Assembly: GCA_963170055.1 (NCBI GenBank)
Contig: CAUJGJ010000222.1
Location: 62,001-126,000 of the forward strand
Length of the DNA: 64,000 nucleotides
DNA from: Halisarca cf. caerulea
Taxonomy: Eukaryota > Porifera > Demospongiae > Chondrillida > Halisarcidae
Reading direction: 5' to 3'
Numbering within the stretch: position 1 is the stretch's first letter; each line of letters starts with the position of its first letter. Position numbers and translations under genes: made by a program. Positions 1 through 14,228 of the stretch are shown here, piece after piece. The notes under the pieces are model-generated. The model ran no database searches and had not been told where the DNA came from. It was given only the letters and a program-made list of their open reading frames with translations.

Positions 1-939
1 ATTTTGGTATTAGAACCACCATATCCAACACTACACAAATACACCCACAGCAATTCAGAAACTTCACATGTGCCCACTGGGAATGTGCGTGGTGCTATTG
101 ACAAATATTGGTTTTAGAACCAACATATTCAACACTACACAAATATTCCCACAGCACATCAGAAACTTCATGTGTGTCCACTGGGAATGTGCGAGGTGCT
201 AGTACCATATATTGGTCTCAGAACCACCATATCGAACCCTGCACAAAAACACCCACAGCACTTCAGAAACTTTATGCGTGTGCACTGGGAATGTACATGG
301 TGCTAGTGCAAAATATTGGTCTTAGAACCACCATATCAAACACTACACAAAAACGCCCACAGCACTTCAGAAACTTCATGCGTGTGTACTGGGAATGTGC
401 ATGGTGCTAATGCCAAATTTTGGTCTTAGAACCACCATATCCAACACTACACAAATACGCCCACAGCAGTTCAGAAACTTAATGTGTGTCCACTGGGAAT
501 GTGCATGGTTCTAGTGCCAAATTTCGGTATTAGCACCAACATATTCAACAATACAGAAATACGCCCGCAGATGTTCAGAAACTTCATGTGTGTCCACTGA
601 GAATGTGCCTGGTGCTAGTGCAAAATTTTGCTCTTAGAACCACCATATCCAACACTACACAAATGCACCCACAGCAATTCAGAAACTTCATGTGTGTCCA
701 CTGGGAATGAGCGTGGTGCTAATTCCAAATATTGGTATTAGCACCAGCATATTCAACTCCACACAAATACGCCCAAAGCAGTTCAGAAACTTCATGTGTG
801 TGCACGGGGAATGAGCATGGTGCTAGTGCCAAATTTTGGTCTTAGAACCACCATGTTCAACACTACACAAATACGCCCACAGCACTTCAGAAACTTCATG
901 CGTTTGTACTGGGAATGGGCATGGTGCTAGAGTCAAATT

Positions 940-2900
940 TTGGTCTTAGAACCACCATATCCAGCACTACACAAATACACCCACAGCAATTCAGAAAATT
1001 CACGTGTGCCCACTGGGAAGGTGCGTGGTGATATTGCCAAATATTGGTTTAAGAACCACCATATTGTACACTACACAAATATGCCCATAGCACTTCAGAA
1101 AATTCAAGTGTGTCCACTGGGAATGTGCATGGTGCTAGTGCCAAATATTGGTCTCAGAACCACCATATCCAACGATACACAAATACACCCACAGCATTTC
1201 AGAAACTTCATGTGTGTCCACTGAGCATGTGCGTGGTGCTAGTACCAAATATTGTTCTTAGAACCACCATATACAACACTACACAAATACGCCCACAGCA
1301 CTTCAGAAACTTCATGCGTGTGCACTAGTAATGTGCATGGTGCTAGTGCAAAATTTTGGTCTTAGAACCACCATATAAAACACTACACAAAAACGCCCAC
1401 AGCACTTCAGAAACTTCATGTGAGTGCACAGGGAATGTGCATGGTGCTAGTACCAAATTTTGATCTTAGAACCACTGTATCAAACACTACACAAATACAC
1501 ACACAGCAGTTCAGAAACTTCATGTGTGTCCACTGAGAATGTGTGTGGTGCTAGTACCAAATTTTGGTCTTAGAACCACCATATCCAACACTACACAAAT
1601 ACGCCCACAGCAGTGCAGAAAACTTAATGTGCTTCCACTAGGAATGTTCATGGTGCTAATGCCAAAGATTTGTATCAGCACCAGCATATCCAATAGTACA
1701 CAAAAACGCCCACAGCACTTCAGAAACTTCATGCGTGTGCACAGGGAATGTGCACGGTGCTAGTGCCAAATTTTGGTCTTAGGACCACCATATCCAAAAT
1801 TACACAAATACACTCACAGACACTTTAGAAACTTCATGTGTGTGCAAAGGGAATGTGCATGGTGCTAGTACCAAATTTTTGTCTTAGAACTACCATATCC
1901 AACACTACAGAAGTACACCCGCAGCAATTCAGAAAGTTCACGTGTGCCCACTGGGAATGTGCGTGGTGCTAGTACCAAATTTTGGTCTTAGAACCACCAT
2001 ATCCAACACTACACAAATACGCCCTCAGCAGTTCAGAAACTTAATGTGCTTCCACTAGGAATGTGCATGGTGCTAATGCCAAAGATTTGTATTAGCACCA
2101 GCATATCCAATAGTACACAAAAACGCCCACAGCACTTCAGAAACTTCATGCGTGTGCACAGGGAATGTGCATGGTGCTAGTGCCAAAATTTGGTCTTAGG
2201 ACCACCATATCCAAAACTACACAAATACACTCACAGACACTTCAGAAACTTCATGTGTGTGCAAAGGGAATGTGCATGGTGCTAGTACCAAATTTTTGTC
2301 TTAGAACCACCATATCCAACACTACAGAAGTACACCCGCAGCAATTCAGAAACTTCACGTGTGCCCACTGGCAATGTGCGTGGTGCTAGTACCAAATTTT
2401 GCTCTTAGATTCACCATATCCAACACTACAAAAATACGCCCACAGCAGTTCAGAAACTTAATGTGCTTCCACTAGGAATGTGCGTGGTGCTAATGCCAAA
2501 TATTCGTATTAGCACCATCATATCCTATAGTACACAAAAACGCCCACAGCACTTCAGAAACTTCATGCGTGTGTACTGGGAATGTGCATGGTGCTAGTAG
2601 CAAATTTTGGCCTTAGAACCACCATATACAAAACTACACAAATACACCCACAGAAATTCAGAAACTTCAAGTGTGCCCACTGGGAATGTGCGTGGTGCTA
2701 TTGCCAAATATTGGTTTTAGAACGACCATATTCAACACTACACAAATATGCCCACACCACTTCATAAACTTCATGTGTGTCCTCTGGGAATGTGCGAGGT
2801 GCTAGTGCCAAATATATATTTGGCTCAGAGTCACCATATCGAACACTACACAAAAACACCCACAGCACTTCAGAAACTTTATGCGTGTGCACTTGGAATA
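940..2900. repeat. Higher-order repeat block, copy 1 (within the satellite)
   Basis: About 2 kb, or roughly 19-20 consecutive 104-bp units, is repeated in the same unit order from about 3028 to 4880. Diagnostic variants recur in both copies: the run CCAAATATATATTTGGC (2808 and 4791), the TCCTATAGTACAC variant (2524 and 4505) and a 72-codon open stretch that is identical at the protein level (1110 and 3198). The offset is 2088 bp on the left and about 1981 bp on the right, so one copy has gained or lost about one unit. Confidence 0.85.
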
Positions 2901-3027
2901 TGCATGGTGCTAGTGCCAAATATTGGTCTTAGAATCACCATATCCAAAACTACACAAATACACCCACAGACACTTCAGAAACTTCATGTGTGTGCACAGG
3001 GAATGTGCATGGTGCTAGTGCCAAATT

Positions 3028-4880
3028 TTGGTCTTAGAACCACCATATCCAACACTACACAAATACACCCACAGCAATTCAGAAACTTCACGTGTGCCCA
3101 CTGGGAATGTGCGTGGTGATATTGCCAAATATTGGTTTAAGAACCACCATATTCTACACTACACAAATATGCCCATAGCACTTCAGAAACTTCAAGTGTG
3201 TCCACTGGGAATGTGCATGGTGCTAGTGCCAAATATTGGTCTCAGAACCACCATATCCAACGATACACAAATACACCCACAGCATTTCAGAAACTTCATG
3301 TGTGTCCACTGAGCATGTGCGTGGTGCTAGTACCAAATATTGTTCTTAGAACCACCATATACAACACTACACAAATACGCCCACAGCACTTCAGAAACTT
3401 CATGCGTGTGCACTAGTAATGTGCATGGTGCTAGTGCAAAATTTTGGTCTTAGAACCACCATATCAAACACTACACAAAAACGCCCACAGCACTTCAGAA
3501 ACTTCATGTGAGTGCACAGGGAATGTGCATGGTGCTAGTACCAAATTTTGATCTTAGAACCACCATATCAAACACTACACAAATACACACACAGCAGTTC
3601 AGAAACTTCATGTGTGTCTACTGAGAATGTGTGTGGTGCTAGTACCAAATTTTGGTCTTAGAACCACCATATCCAACACTACACAAATACGCCCACAGCA
3701 GTTCAGAAACTTAATGTGCTTCCACTAGGAATGTGCATGGTGCTAATGCCAAAGATTTGTATTAGCACCAGCATATCCAATAGTACACAAAAACGCCCAC
3801 AGCACTTCAGAAACTTCATGCGTGTGCACAGGGAATGTGCATGGTGCTAGTGCCAAATTTTGGTCTTAGGACCACCATATCCAAAATTACACAAATACAC
3901 TCACAAACACTTCAGAAACTTCATGTGTGTGCACAGGGAATGTGCATGGTGCTAGTACCAAATTTTTGTCTTACAACCACCATATCCAACACTACAGAAG
4001 TACACCCGCAGCAATTCAGAAAGTTCACGTGTGCCCACTGGGAATGTGCGTGGTGCTAGTGCCAAATTTTGGTCTTAGAACCACCATATCCAACACTACA
4101 CAAATACGCCCACAGCAGTTCAGAAACTTAATGTGCTTCCACTAGGAATGTGCATGGTGCTAATGCCAAAGATTTGTAGTAGCACCAGCATATCCAATAG
4201 TACACAAAAACGCCCACAGCACTTCAGAAACTTCATGTGTGTGCACAGGGAATGTGCATGGTGCTAGTACCAAATTTTTGTCTTAGAACCACCATATCCA
4301 ACACTACAGAAGTACACCCGCAGCAATTTAGAAACTTCACGTGTGCCCACTGGGAATGTGCGTGGTGATAGTACCAAATTTTGCTCTTAGATTCACCATA
4401 TCCAACACTACAAAAATACGCCCACAGCAGTTCAGAAACTTAATGTGCTTCCACTAGGAATGTGCGTGGTGCTAATGCCAAATATTCGTATTAGCACCAT
4501 CATATCCTATAGTACACAAAAATGCCCACAGCACTTCAGAAATTTCATGCGTGTGTACTGGGAATGTGCATGGTGCTAGTAGCAAATTTTGGCCTTAGAA
4601 CCACCATATACAAAACTACACAAATACACCCACAGACACTTCAGAAACTTCAAGTGTGCCCACTGGGAATGTGCGTGGTGCTATTGCCAAATATTGGTTT
4701 TAGAACCACCATATTCAACACTACACAAATATGCCCACACCACTTCATAAACTTCATGTGTGTCCACTGGGAATGTGCGAGGTGCTAGTGCCAAATATAT
4801 ATTTGGCTCAGAGTCACCATATCGAACACTACACAAAAACACCCACAGCACTTCAGAAACTTTATGCGTGTGCACTGGGA
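3028..4880. repeat. Higher-order repeat block, copy 2 (within the satellite)
   Basis: This is the second copy of the multi-unit block that starts near 940. It keeps the same order of variant monomers, with an internal change of about one unit relative to copy 1. A block duplication of this kind is normally produced by unequal exchange within a satellite array. The block edges are approximate because the monomers themselves are similar to each other. Confidence 0.85.
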
Positions 4881-7800
4881 ATGTGCATGGTGCTAGTGCC
4901 AAATTTTGGTGTTAGATCCACCATATCCAACACTACACAAATACACCCACAGCACTTCAGAAACTTCATGCGTGTGCACTGGGAATGTGCATGGTGGTAG
5001 TGCCAAATTTCGGTGTTAGCACCAGCATATTCAACACTACACAAATACGCCCCCAGCAATTCAGAAAATTCATGTGTGTCCACTGAGAATGTGCCTGGTG
5101 CTAGTGCCAAATATTGGTCTTAGAACCACCATATCCAAAACTACACAAATACACCCACAGACACTTCAGAAACTTCATGCGTGTGCACAGGGAATGTGCA
5201 TGGTGCTAGTACCAAATTTTGGTCTTAGAACCACCATATTCAACACTACACAAAAACGCCCACAGCACTTCAGAAACTTCATGCGTGTGTACTGGGAATG
5301 TGCATGGTTCTAGTGCCAAATTTTGGTCTTAGAACCACCATATCCAACACTACACAAATACACCCACAGCAATTCAGAAACTTCACGTGTGCCCACTGGG
5401 AATGTGCGTGGTGCTATTGCATATTATTGGTTTTAGAACCACCATGTTCAACACTACACAAATATGCCCACAGCACTTCAGAAACATCATGTGTGTCCAC
5501 TGGGAATGTGCGAGGTGCTAGTACCAAATATTGGTCTCAGAACCACCATATTGAACACTACACAAAAACACCCACAGCACTTCAGAAACTTTATGCGTGT
5601 GCACTTGGAATGTGCATGGTACTAGTGCCAAATTTCGGTATTAGCACCAGCATATTCAACACTACAGAAATACGCTCGCAGATGATTAGAAACTTGATGT
5701 GTGTCCACTGAGAATGTGCCTGGTGCTAGTGCAAAATATTGCTCTTAGAACCACCATATCTAACACTACACAAATACACCCACAGCAATTCAGAAACTTC
5801 ATGTGTGTCCACTGGGAATGAACGTGGTGCTAGTGCCAAATATTGGTACTAGCACCAGTATATTCAACTCTATACAAATAAGCCCACAGCAGTTGACAAA
5901 CTTCATGCGTGTGCACAGGGAATGATCATGGTGCTATAGCCAAATTTTCGTCTTCGAAGCACCATATTCAACACTACACAAAAACGCCCACAGCACTTCA
6001 GAAACTTCATGCGTGTGTACTGGGAAAAGCATGGTGCTAGTGCCAAATTTTGGTCTTAGAACCACCATATCAAACACTACACAAATACACCCACAGCAGT
6101 TCAGAAACTTCATGTGTGTCCACTGAGAATGTGCGTGGTGCTAGTGCCAAATTTTGGTCTTAGAACCACCATATCCAACACGACACAAATACGCCCACAG
6201 CAGTTCAGAAACTTAATGTTCTTCCACTAGGAATGTGCGTGGTGCTAATGCCAAATATTTGTATTAGCACCATCATATCCAATAGTACACAAAAACGCCC
6301 ATAGCACTTCAGAAAATTAATGCGTGTGCACAGGGAATGAGCATGGTGTTAGTGCCAAATTTTGGTCTTAGAACCAACATATTCAACACTACACAAAAAC
6401 GTCCACAGCACTTCAGAAACTTCGTGCGTGTGTACTGGGAATGTGCATGGTGCTAGTGCCAAGTTTGGTCTTAGAACCACCATATCCAAAACTACACAAA
6501 TACACCCACAGCAATTCAAAAACTTCATGTGTGTCCACTGGGAATGTGCGTGGTGTTAGGGCCGAATTTTGGTCTTAGAACCACCATATCCAAAACTACA
6601 CAAATACACCCACAGCAATTCAGAATCTTCATGTGTGCCCACTGGGAATGTGCGTGGTGCTATTGCCAAATATTGGTCTTAGAACCACCATATTCAACAC
6701 TACATAAATATGCCCACACCACTTCATAAACTTCATGTGTGTCCACTGGGAATGTGCGAGGTGCTAGTACCAAATATTTGTCTCCGACCAACCATATCGA
6801 ACACTACGCAAAAATACCCACAGCACTTCAGAAACTTTATGCGTGTGCACTTGGAATATGCATGGTGCTAGTGCCAAATTTCGGTGTTAGATCCACCATA
6901 TCCAGTAATACACAATTACACCCACAGCACTTCAGAAACCACATGCGTGTGCACTGGGAATGTGCATGGTGCTAGTGCCAAATTTCGGTATTAGCACCAG
7001 CATATTCAACACTACCCAAATACGCCCGCAGATGTTCAGAAACTTCATGTGTGTCCACTGAGTATGTGCCTGGTGATAGTGCCAAATATTGGTTTTAGAA
7101 CCACCGTATCCAACACTACACAAATACACCCATAGCAATTAAGAAACTTCATGTGTGTCCGCTGGGAATAAGCGTGGTGCTAGTTCCAAATATTTGTATT
7201 AGCACCAGCATATCCAATAGTACAAAAAAACGCCCACAGCAGTTCAGAAACTTCATGTGTGTGCACAGGGAATGTGTATGGTGCTAGTGCCAAATTTTGG
7301 TTTTAGAACCACCATATCCAAAACTACACAAATACACCCACAGCAATTCAGAAACTTCATTCGTGTGCACAGGGAATGTGCGTGGTGCTAGTGCCAAATT
7401 TTGGTCTTACAAGCACCATATCCAACAATACATAAATACGCCTACAGCACTTCAGAAACTTAATGTGCTTCCACTAAGGAATGTGCGTGGTGCTAACGCC
7501 AAATATTTGTATTAGCACCATCATATCCAATAGGACACAAAAACGCCCTCAGCACTTCAGAAACTTCATGCGTGTGCACTGGGAATGTGCGTGGTGCTAG
7601 TGCCAAATATTTGTATTAGCACCAGCATATCCAATAGTACACAAAAACGCCCACAGCACTTCAGAAATTTCATGCATGTGCACTGGGAATGTGCATGGTG
7701 CTAGTGCCAAATTTTGGTCTTAGAACCACCATATCCAACACTACACAAACACACCCGCAGCAATTAAGAAATTTCATGTGAGTCCACTGGGAATGTGCGT

Positions 7801-9537
7801 GGTGCTATTGCCAAATATTGGTTTTAAAAACACCATATTCAACACTATATACACAAGTATGCCCACAGCACTTCATAAACTTTATGTGTGTCCACTGGGA
7901 ATGTGCATGGTGCTAGTGCCAAATATTTGTATTTGCACCAGCATATCCCATAGCACACAAAAACGTCCACAGCACTTCAGAAACTTCATGCGTGTGCACT
8001 GGGAATGTGCATGGTGATAGTTCCAAATTTTGGTCTTAGAACCACCATATCCAACACTACACAAATACACCCACAGCAATTCAGAAACTTCATGTGTGTC
8101 CACTGGGAATGTGCGTGGTGCTATTGCCAAATATTTGTTTTAGAAACACTATATTCAACACTACACAAATATGCCCACAGCACTTCATAAACTTCATTTG
8201 TGTCCACTGGGAATGTGCGTGGTGCTATTGCCAAATATTGGTATGAGCACCAGCATATTCAACACTACACAAATACGCCCACAGCACTTCAGAAACTTCA
8301 TGTGTATCCACTGACAATATGCGTGGTACTAGTGCCAAATATTGTTCTTAGAACCACCATATCCAACACTGCACATATACACTCACAGCAGTTTGGAAAC
8401 TTCATGTGTGTCCACTGAGAATGTGCGTGGTGCTAGTGCCAAATATTGGTGTTAGAACCACCATATCCAACACTTCACAAATATGCCCACAGCACTACAG
8501 AAACTTTATTTGCTTCCACTGGGAATGTGCGTGGTGCTAATGCCAAATATTTGTATTAGCACCAGCATATCCAATAGTACACAAAAACGCCCACAGCACT
8601 TCAGAAACTTCATGCGTGTGCACTGGGAATGTGCGTGGTGCTATAGCCAAATATTGGTTTTAGAACCACCATATTCAACACTACACAAATATGCCCACAG
8701 CACTTCATAAACTTTATGTGTGTCCACTGGGAATGTGCGTGGTGCTAGTGCCAAATATTGATCTAATTACCAGCATATTGAACACTACACAAATACGCCC
8801 ACAGCACTTCAGAAACTTCATGTGTGTCCCCTGGGAATGTGCATGGTGCTAGTGCCAAATTTTGGTCTTAGAACCACCATATCCAACACTACACAAATAC
8901 ACCCACAGCAATTCAGAAACTTCATGTGTGTCCACTGGGAATGTGCGTGGTTCTATTGCCAAATATTGGTATTAGCACCAGCATATCCAACACTACACAA
9001 ATACGCCCACAGCACTTCAGAAACTTCATGTGTGTCCACTGAGAATGTGCGTGTTGCTAGTGCGAAATATTGGTCTTAGAACCACCATATCCAACACTAC
9101 ACAAATACGCCCGCAGCACTTCAGAAACTTCATGCGTGTGCACTGGGAATGTGCATGGTGCTAGTGCCAAATATTGTTCTTAGAACCACCATATCCAACA
9201 CTAAACATGTATGCCCACAGCACTACAGAAACTTAATGTGCTTCCACTGGGAATGTGCGTGGTACTAATGCCAAATATTGGTGTTAACACCAGCATATTT
9301 AACACTACACAGATACGCCCGCAACACTTCAGAAACTTCATGTGTGGGAATGTGCTTGGTGCTAGTACCAAATATTGGTCTGAGAACCACCATATCGAAC
9401 AATACAAAAATACACCCACAGTACTTCAGAAACTTCATGCGTGTATACTGGGAATATGCGTGGTGCTAGTACCAAATATTGGTATTAGCACCAGTGTATC
9501 CAACACTATACACAAATACGCCCACAGCATTTCAGTG

Positions 9538-9928
9538 CACATGCACAGACACATGTACACACACGCACTCATACACACACACATGTACACACACACACTC
9601 ATACACACACACATATACACAACCACACAGCTCATATACGCACATACGCACACACATAATTCCCTACAAAGAAGTGTACGATATACAAAATTCACATGCA
9701 TTTCTTATACCATAAGGGTTCCCCCTTTTTCATTATCAAAGGTCCACAAATGTACTACATAAACACTCACTGAATAAGCCATGATGAATCGCAGATAGCC
9801 GAAAGCATTGCAGGAATGATACACAATTCTCTAGGGATTACTGTATGACACACTAACCACTGGTCAAATTGTAGTCACTTACATATTAAATAGACACTCA
9901 CATGAACATACACACACACACACACATG

Positions 9929-9961
<33 letters not shown>

Positions 9962-10710
9962 CACGCACACCACATATACGTACATACGCATACACATAAT
10001 TACTTACAGAGAAGTGTATGATATACAAAATTCACATGCATTCCCTATACCATAATGGTTTCCTCTGTTTCATTTTCAAAGGTTCACAAATGTACTACAT
10101 AAACACTCGCTGAATAAGCCATGATGAATCGAAGATAGCCGACATCATTGCGGGTGATACACGATTCTCTAGGGAATAATGTATGACACACTATCCACTG
10201 CTCAAATTGTAGTCATTTACGTATTAAATAGACACTCACATGCACATACACACACACACGTGTGTATTCACATACGTGTGTATACACATTCCCTATACCA
10301 TAAGGGTTCCCCCTGTTTCTCTTTCAAAGGTCCACAAATGTACTATATAAACACTCGCTGAATAAGCCATGATGAATCGCAGATAGCAGAAATCATTGCG
10401 GGAATGATACGCAATTCTCTAGGGAATAATGTATGACACCCTATCCACTAGTCAAATTGTAGTCACCTACGTATTACATACACACTCGCATGCACATGCA
10501 CAGACACATGTACACACACATGTACACACACACACACACACAAGCACACACACACACACACACACACACACAAGCACACCACATATATATGTACACACGC
10601 ACACACATATTTCCCTACAGAGAAGTGTATGATATACAAAATTCACATGCATTCCCTATACCATAAGGGTTCCCCCTGTTTTATTTTCAAAGATCCACAA
10701 ATGTACTATA
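9538..10710. repeat. CA-rich tandem array of 250-365 bp units
   Basis: Four copies of a longer unit follow the satellite. The anchor ATACCATAAGGGTTCCCC (with variants) lies at about 9706, 10047, 10295 and 10659, giving spacings of 341, 249 and 364 bp. Each unit combines a unique-looking part (CGCTGAATAAGCCATGATGA, TCTCTAGGGAATAATGTATG) with a CA/CATG microsatellite of variable length, which explains the uneven spacing. No gene is visible. Confidence 0.85.
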
Positions 10711-11373
10711 TAAACTCTTAAATCTGTAGCACTTGTTTGTGACTGTACTTGGGTGTGTTTGTGTGTAGGTGCATATAATTCGAGATAAGTGCTAAAAATT
10801 AATTGTGACTATAACTTTGTCATAACATTTGAAACTTCTTTCACTTCATACAGTTTACAATCCGATATTCTAGCACTGAGTCATTGCCAAAACATACACT
10901 TCACATATAGCCTTACTGTCAATTTATGGTGAATAAGCAGGGATGGCGGTTAATGTGGTCTATAGATGTTTCACAGTATTATGTTCCCTGGTATAGTTAC
11001 ATTGGTTTACCTCATACGATTGTTATACTAAAGAGTGGAAATAAAGCCAAAAAGTGCTGCCGTGCTTTACTGCATTATATTAACAGAACATGATGAATGA
11101 TCTTAAGGTCACTTATAATGCTCTTGTGAAAAATTTAATACTAAAAATAATCATTACAAACTTGGATATTGCGCAATTATTTTGGAGTCGGTCAGACTGG
11201 TACCATTATATCCACTAAAAGTTTGGCACTCAGTAATTCTGCCATCCTTGCATGGATTGTGTCAAAATATTGCTAAAATTTGATGAAACCATGCACCATG
11301 GTCAAAAACTTTGTTGTGTTGTCTAATATAAAAAACTTTGTTCTCTAGTATTATATACAGCTGCAAATAACAA
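10711..11373. other. AT-rich intergenic DNA, nothing recognised
   Basis: I see no repeated unit, no convincing exon and no RNA gene in this stretch. The same holds for 11641-12300, 12411-13176 and 13741-14228 between the repeats listed separately. Short open frames in these intervals have no family resemblance that I recognise. Confidence 0.5.
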
Positions 11374-11640
11374 TCATTCTTGTACCTCTCTTTGCCACAC
11401 AACTAACTTGTGTGCCCAGGGCATCCGACGAGGACGGGGAGGTACATCATGCCCCAAAAGCCAGGCTGTGTGTGACAAGGTGCTGACTACTCGAGCAGGC
11501 AGGATTTCAGGGCAGTGAAACTATTACGTCCTACACATCGAGTACCATGCGTACGGATGTCCATCCACTGATGTTGAGCATCCTGTAACTGTACAGCTAC
11601 CCCACAAAGCGACCACCACCATGCTTTCAAACCTTTCAAC
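11374..11640. repeat. Dispersed repeat, copy A
   Basis: The stretch CATTCTTGTACCTCTCTTTG... to CCAAAAGCCAGGCTGTG at 11374-11474 recurs at 13177-13274 with few changes. The following CTACTCGAGCAGGCAGGATT... at about 11489-11624 recurs at about 13604-13733. Copy A lacks the roughly 330 bp that separate these two parts in copy B, so A is a deleted version or B an expanded one. It is likely a non-autonomous mobile element, but I see no termini that identify its class. Confidence 0.75.
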
Positions 11641-12301
11641 AGAAAATATAGTTTAGAACCAGGTTCAAGTTTTGCAATTTTTACAATGATTCTTTCTGTG
11701 CTTTGGATTATTTGCTGTTTTTGTTCTGTTGGGGTAGGTATACTGCTGAGTGTTATTGACAAAATAGCAGCTAGGGATAACAATGTGATGAGCTATAGAT
11801 ATATATACCCCTCAAAACTTGCAAACTGTATACCAAAGAGTTGCACTTTAATGTTCTTTTCACTACAATTGAGATTATTATAACCATGTACATTTGTATA
11901 TGTTTGTAATAGCCTAAGTATTCGTTCTTGGACTCCAAAGTTTCATCAGCCATGCATTCTAGGGTTACCCTAGGTATAGGTTCTGGAAAACAATTCTACG
12001 TAAATTCTACTTCTTGTCAAAGGAAATTCTTGTGAAACTAGGTGTGACAAATCTTTAGAGAATATGCAGTAAGCCTGTATTGGTTGTACTTAACAAAAAT
12101 ACTAGTTATCTTGTGAGTTTGTATTGCTGCATTGGACCCATGTGGGGTCCTATAGCATTGTTTTGGGTGTGGTGCACCAACCAGCTACTGAACAAGTGAA
12201 CCAACTACTGTACATGGCAACTACCCATTGTATAAATACCATGCAATCAATCTCAGTCTGCATACTAGTGAAACTTAGTTCAATTTAACACTTTCACCAG
12301 T

Positions 12302-12410
12302 GAAGGCCACTATAGTGGCCCAAAAACAGGTCAAATGATTTTGGTGAAGGCCACTATAGTGGCCCAAAAACAGGTCAAATGATTTTGGTGAAGGCCACTA
12401 TAGTGGCCCG
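12302..12410. repeat. 44-bp direct repeat, three copies of a 16-bp perfect palindrome
   Basis: The perfect palindrome GGCCACTATAGTGGCC occurs at 12305-12320, 12349-12364 and 12393-12408, exactly 44 bp apart. The spacers read CAAAAACAGGTCAAATGATT and continue into TTGGTGAA. A protein-binding array is possible, but a simple tandem duplication explains it equally well. Confidence 0.9.
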
Positions 12411-13176
12411 ACTTTCTGTACGAGTATCAATGCTGTACCATAAACTCAAATTCCTTCTAAAGTTGCTTACTTTCTAGAAAACAACCTAGTCTTAACGTTC
12501 GTTGAAACATTCACAGAACATAGAGGGAAAGAGAGTGAAAAGATAATACTTTTACTGCGTACCTCATATTTGTATGTAAATCTGAGTTTGAAAGATAAGT
12601 CGGTGTACGTGTATATACCGTTCTTTTCTGACAGATCTGGACCTTATGGCAACGTTTGTAGTTCAGCTACGGGTAGCAAGCTGGTCTCCTTTCCCTTTCT
12701 TGGTATTTGCCATTACAAATCAATTCAACACGACAAAAAAACGTTTTTCGCTACCGTCCATTTTTGAGGAAGCTCACGCACGCGTATAGATTAGCACAAG
12801 CTTAAATCTTATGTCATATAATGCAGAATTTCATGGGCTATCACATGATATAGGTTGCTAAGGGGATTTTTGAAAAATGGCGCTGTTACAAACAAACATC
12901 GGAGTGCATGCAGAATTGGAAACGCAACCCGAAAATCTGTCACCGGGAAGGGGTTGCGTAATTGATTAAATGCCCATCAGTGAAAGTGTTAACAACTGAG
13001 TAGATCAATCAAATGCACAATATCCTAGCATATATAGACAAACCTAATGAGTTGAGTTTGTGAATATATATATAAAACACCAAAAAATATTAGAGAACCA
13101 ACCAAATAGTGGCATAATATGTAAAACTAAATGCTAGCTATGTAATTGTCACATGCAGGATAGCTATTAATAGCAG

Positions 13177-13740
13177 TCATTCTTGTACCTCTCTTTGCCA
13201 CACGACTAACTTGTGTGCCCAGGGCATCCGGCGAGGACGGGGAGGTACATCATGCCCCAAAAGCCAGGCTGTGACAAGTCTACCATCAGATCAGTTGCAT
13301 CAGTGGAATCATCAGAAGGGGATCCGGACTAGACATCACTGGGAGGTGCCACTTTGAACAGATCAATTGATGGACAGGGTGGACTGGCTACTCGAGCGGG
13401 CAAGACTTCAGGGCTGTGGAACCATTACATCCTACACAACGAGTACCACGGGCGCCAATCAGCTGCTGGACACCTGAACACTGACACTACTCAGACTAGT
13501 ACAAGCACCACAATGCAACAGATTCAGGTCGTCTTGGTAGGACAGGTCCAGCAACATGGAGGAGATGGACAACATCAATCAGTCCAGTGGCTAATTGGAA
13601 AGGCTACTCGAGCAGGCAGGATTTCAGGGTAGTGGAACCATTACATCCTACACATCGAGTACCACGGATGCCCATCCACTGGTGTTGAGCTCCTGCAACT
13701 GCACAGCTACCCCACAAAGCAAGCACCACCATGCTGCCGC
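13177..13740. repeat. Dispersed repeat, copy B with an internal duplication
   Basis: This is the longer relative of the repeat at 11374. It also contains an internal direct repeat: GCTACTCGAGC followed by a CTTCAGGG/TTCAGGG block occurs at about 13386 and again at about 13602, 216 bp apart, each followed by ACCATTACATCCTACACA. Short open frames across it (13354-13632 and 13595-13825) are by-products and are not called. Confidence 0.75.
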
Positions 13741-14228
13741 CACAGGTTCTATTAAAATGACAAATTTCAAATCCAAGTTTCAGCTAGGTTATTTTGGCAT
13801 TTCAAAATGCTACACCACCAGCTAAGGCACACACAAGACTTAATGGATGAATCCAATGAAGAAATAAGTGGTTCCTAAAGATACTGAAATATATGACATA
13901 AAACAGTAAAGAAACAAAGGGACACGACCCAAGAAATTGCACAGCAATTTTACGTCTTCAGCAGACAATTATTGTAAATCATAAATTGTACTACGTACAA
14001 TGTCATATAATATGTAATTGACAAAATTACGAAGACCAGGCATTCTCATTCTTAGATATAACGTACACATAAACGGATCAGCAACTGAATACTTACCAAC
14101 AAAAAATGCTGAAACAGCTGCAACACCAGTTCCTCTCCCAGAACACAATTAGACAGGTCGCACATCGTCCACAAGACTACCCTGAATCTTCAGGCAGACA
14201 CTTGTGACAGTCGCTGGTTAGATCTACA

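Larger units (their letters stand above)
1..9537. repeat. 104-bp tandem satellite array (about 91 units)
   Basis: The whole segment is made of diverged head-to-tail copies of one unit. Successive copies of the same anchor (TTAGAACCACCATAT) fall 104 bp apart, for example from 3030 to 3134 to 3238. Each unit carries the sub-motifs CACTACACAAATA, CAGAAACTTCATG and GGAATGTGC. The array is already running at base 1, so its left end lies outside the window. It ends near 9537, where it passes into CA-rich DNA. Because 104 is not a multiple of three, short open frames in it drift through the frames and all have the same low-complexity composition, so I do not call them genes. No protein-coding or RNA gene is visible in it. 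Confidence 0.95.

Noticed and set aside
1..9537. Dozens of 60-140 codon open frames in the satellite
   Set aside because: They repeat the same translated unit in shifting frames because the period is 104 bp. They show no domain, no splice signals and no codon bias.
1..9537. CRISPR-like array
   Set aside because: The repeats have no unique spacers of constant length, and the window is eukaryotic.
9538..10652. Thr/His-rich open frames over CA repeats
   Set aside because: They are plain translations of (CA)n and (CACATG)n. The same applies to all Val/Cys and Thr/His frames in TG/CA runs elsewhere.
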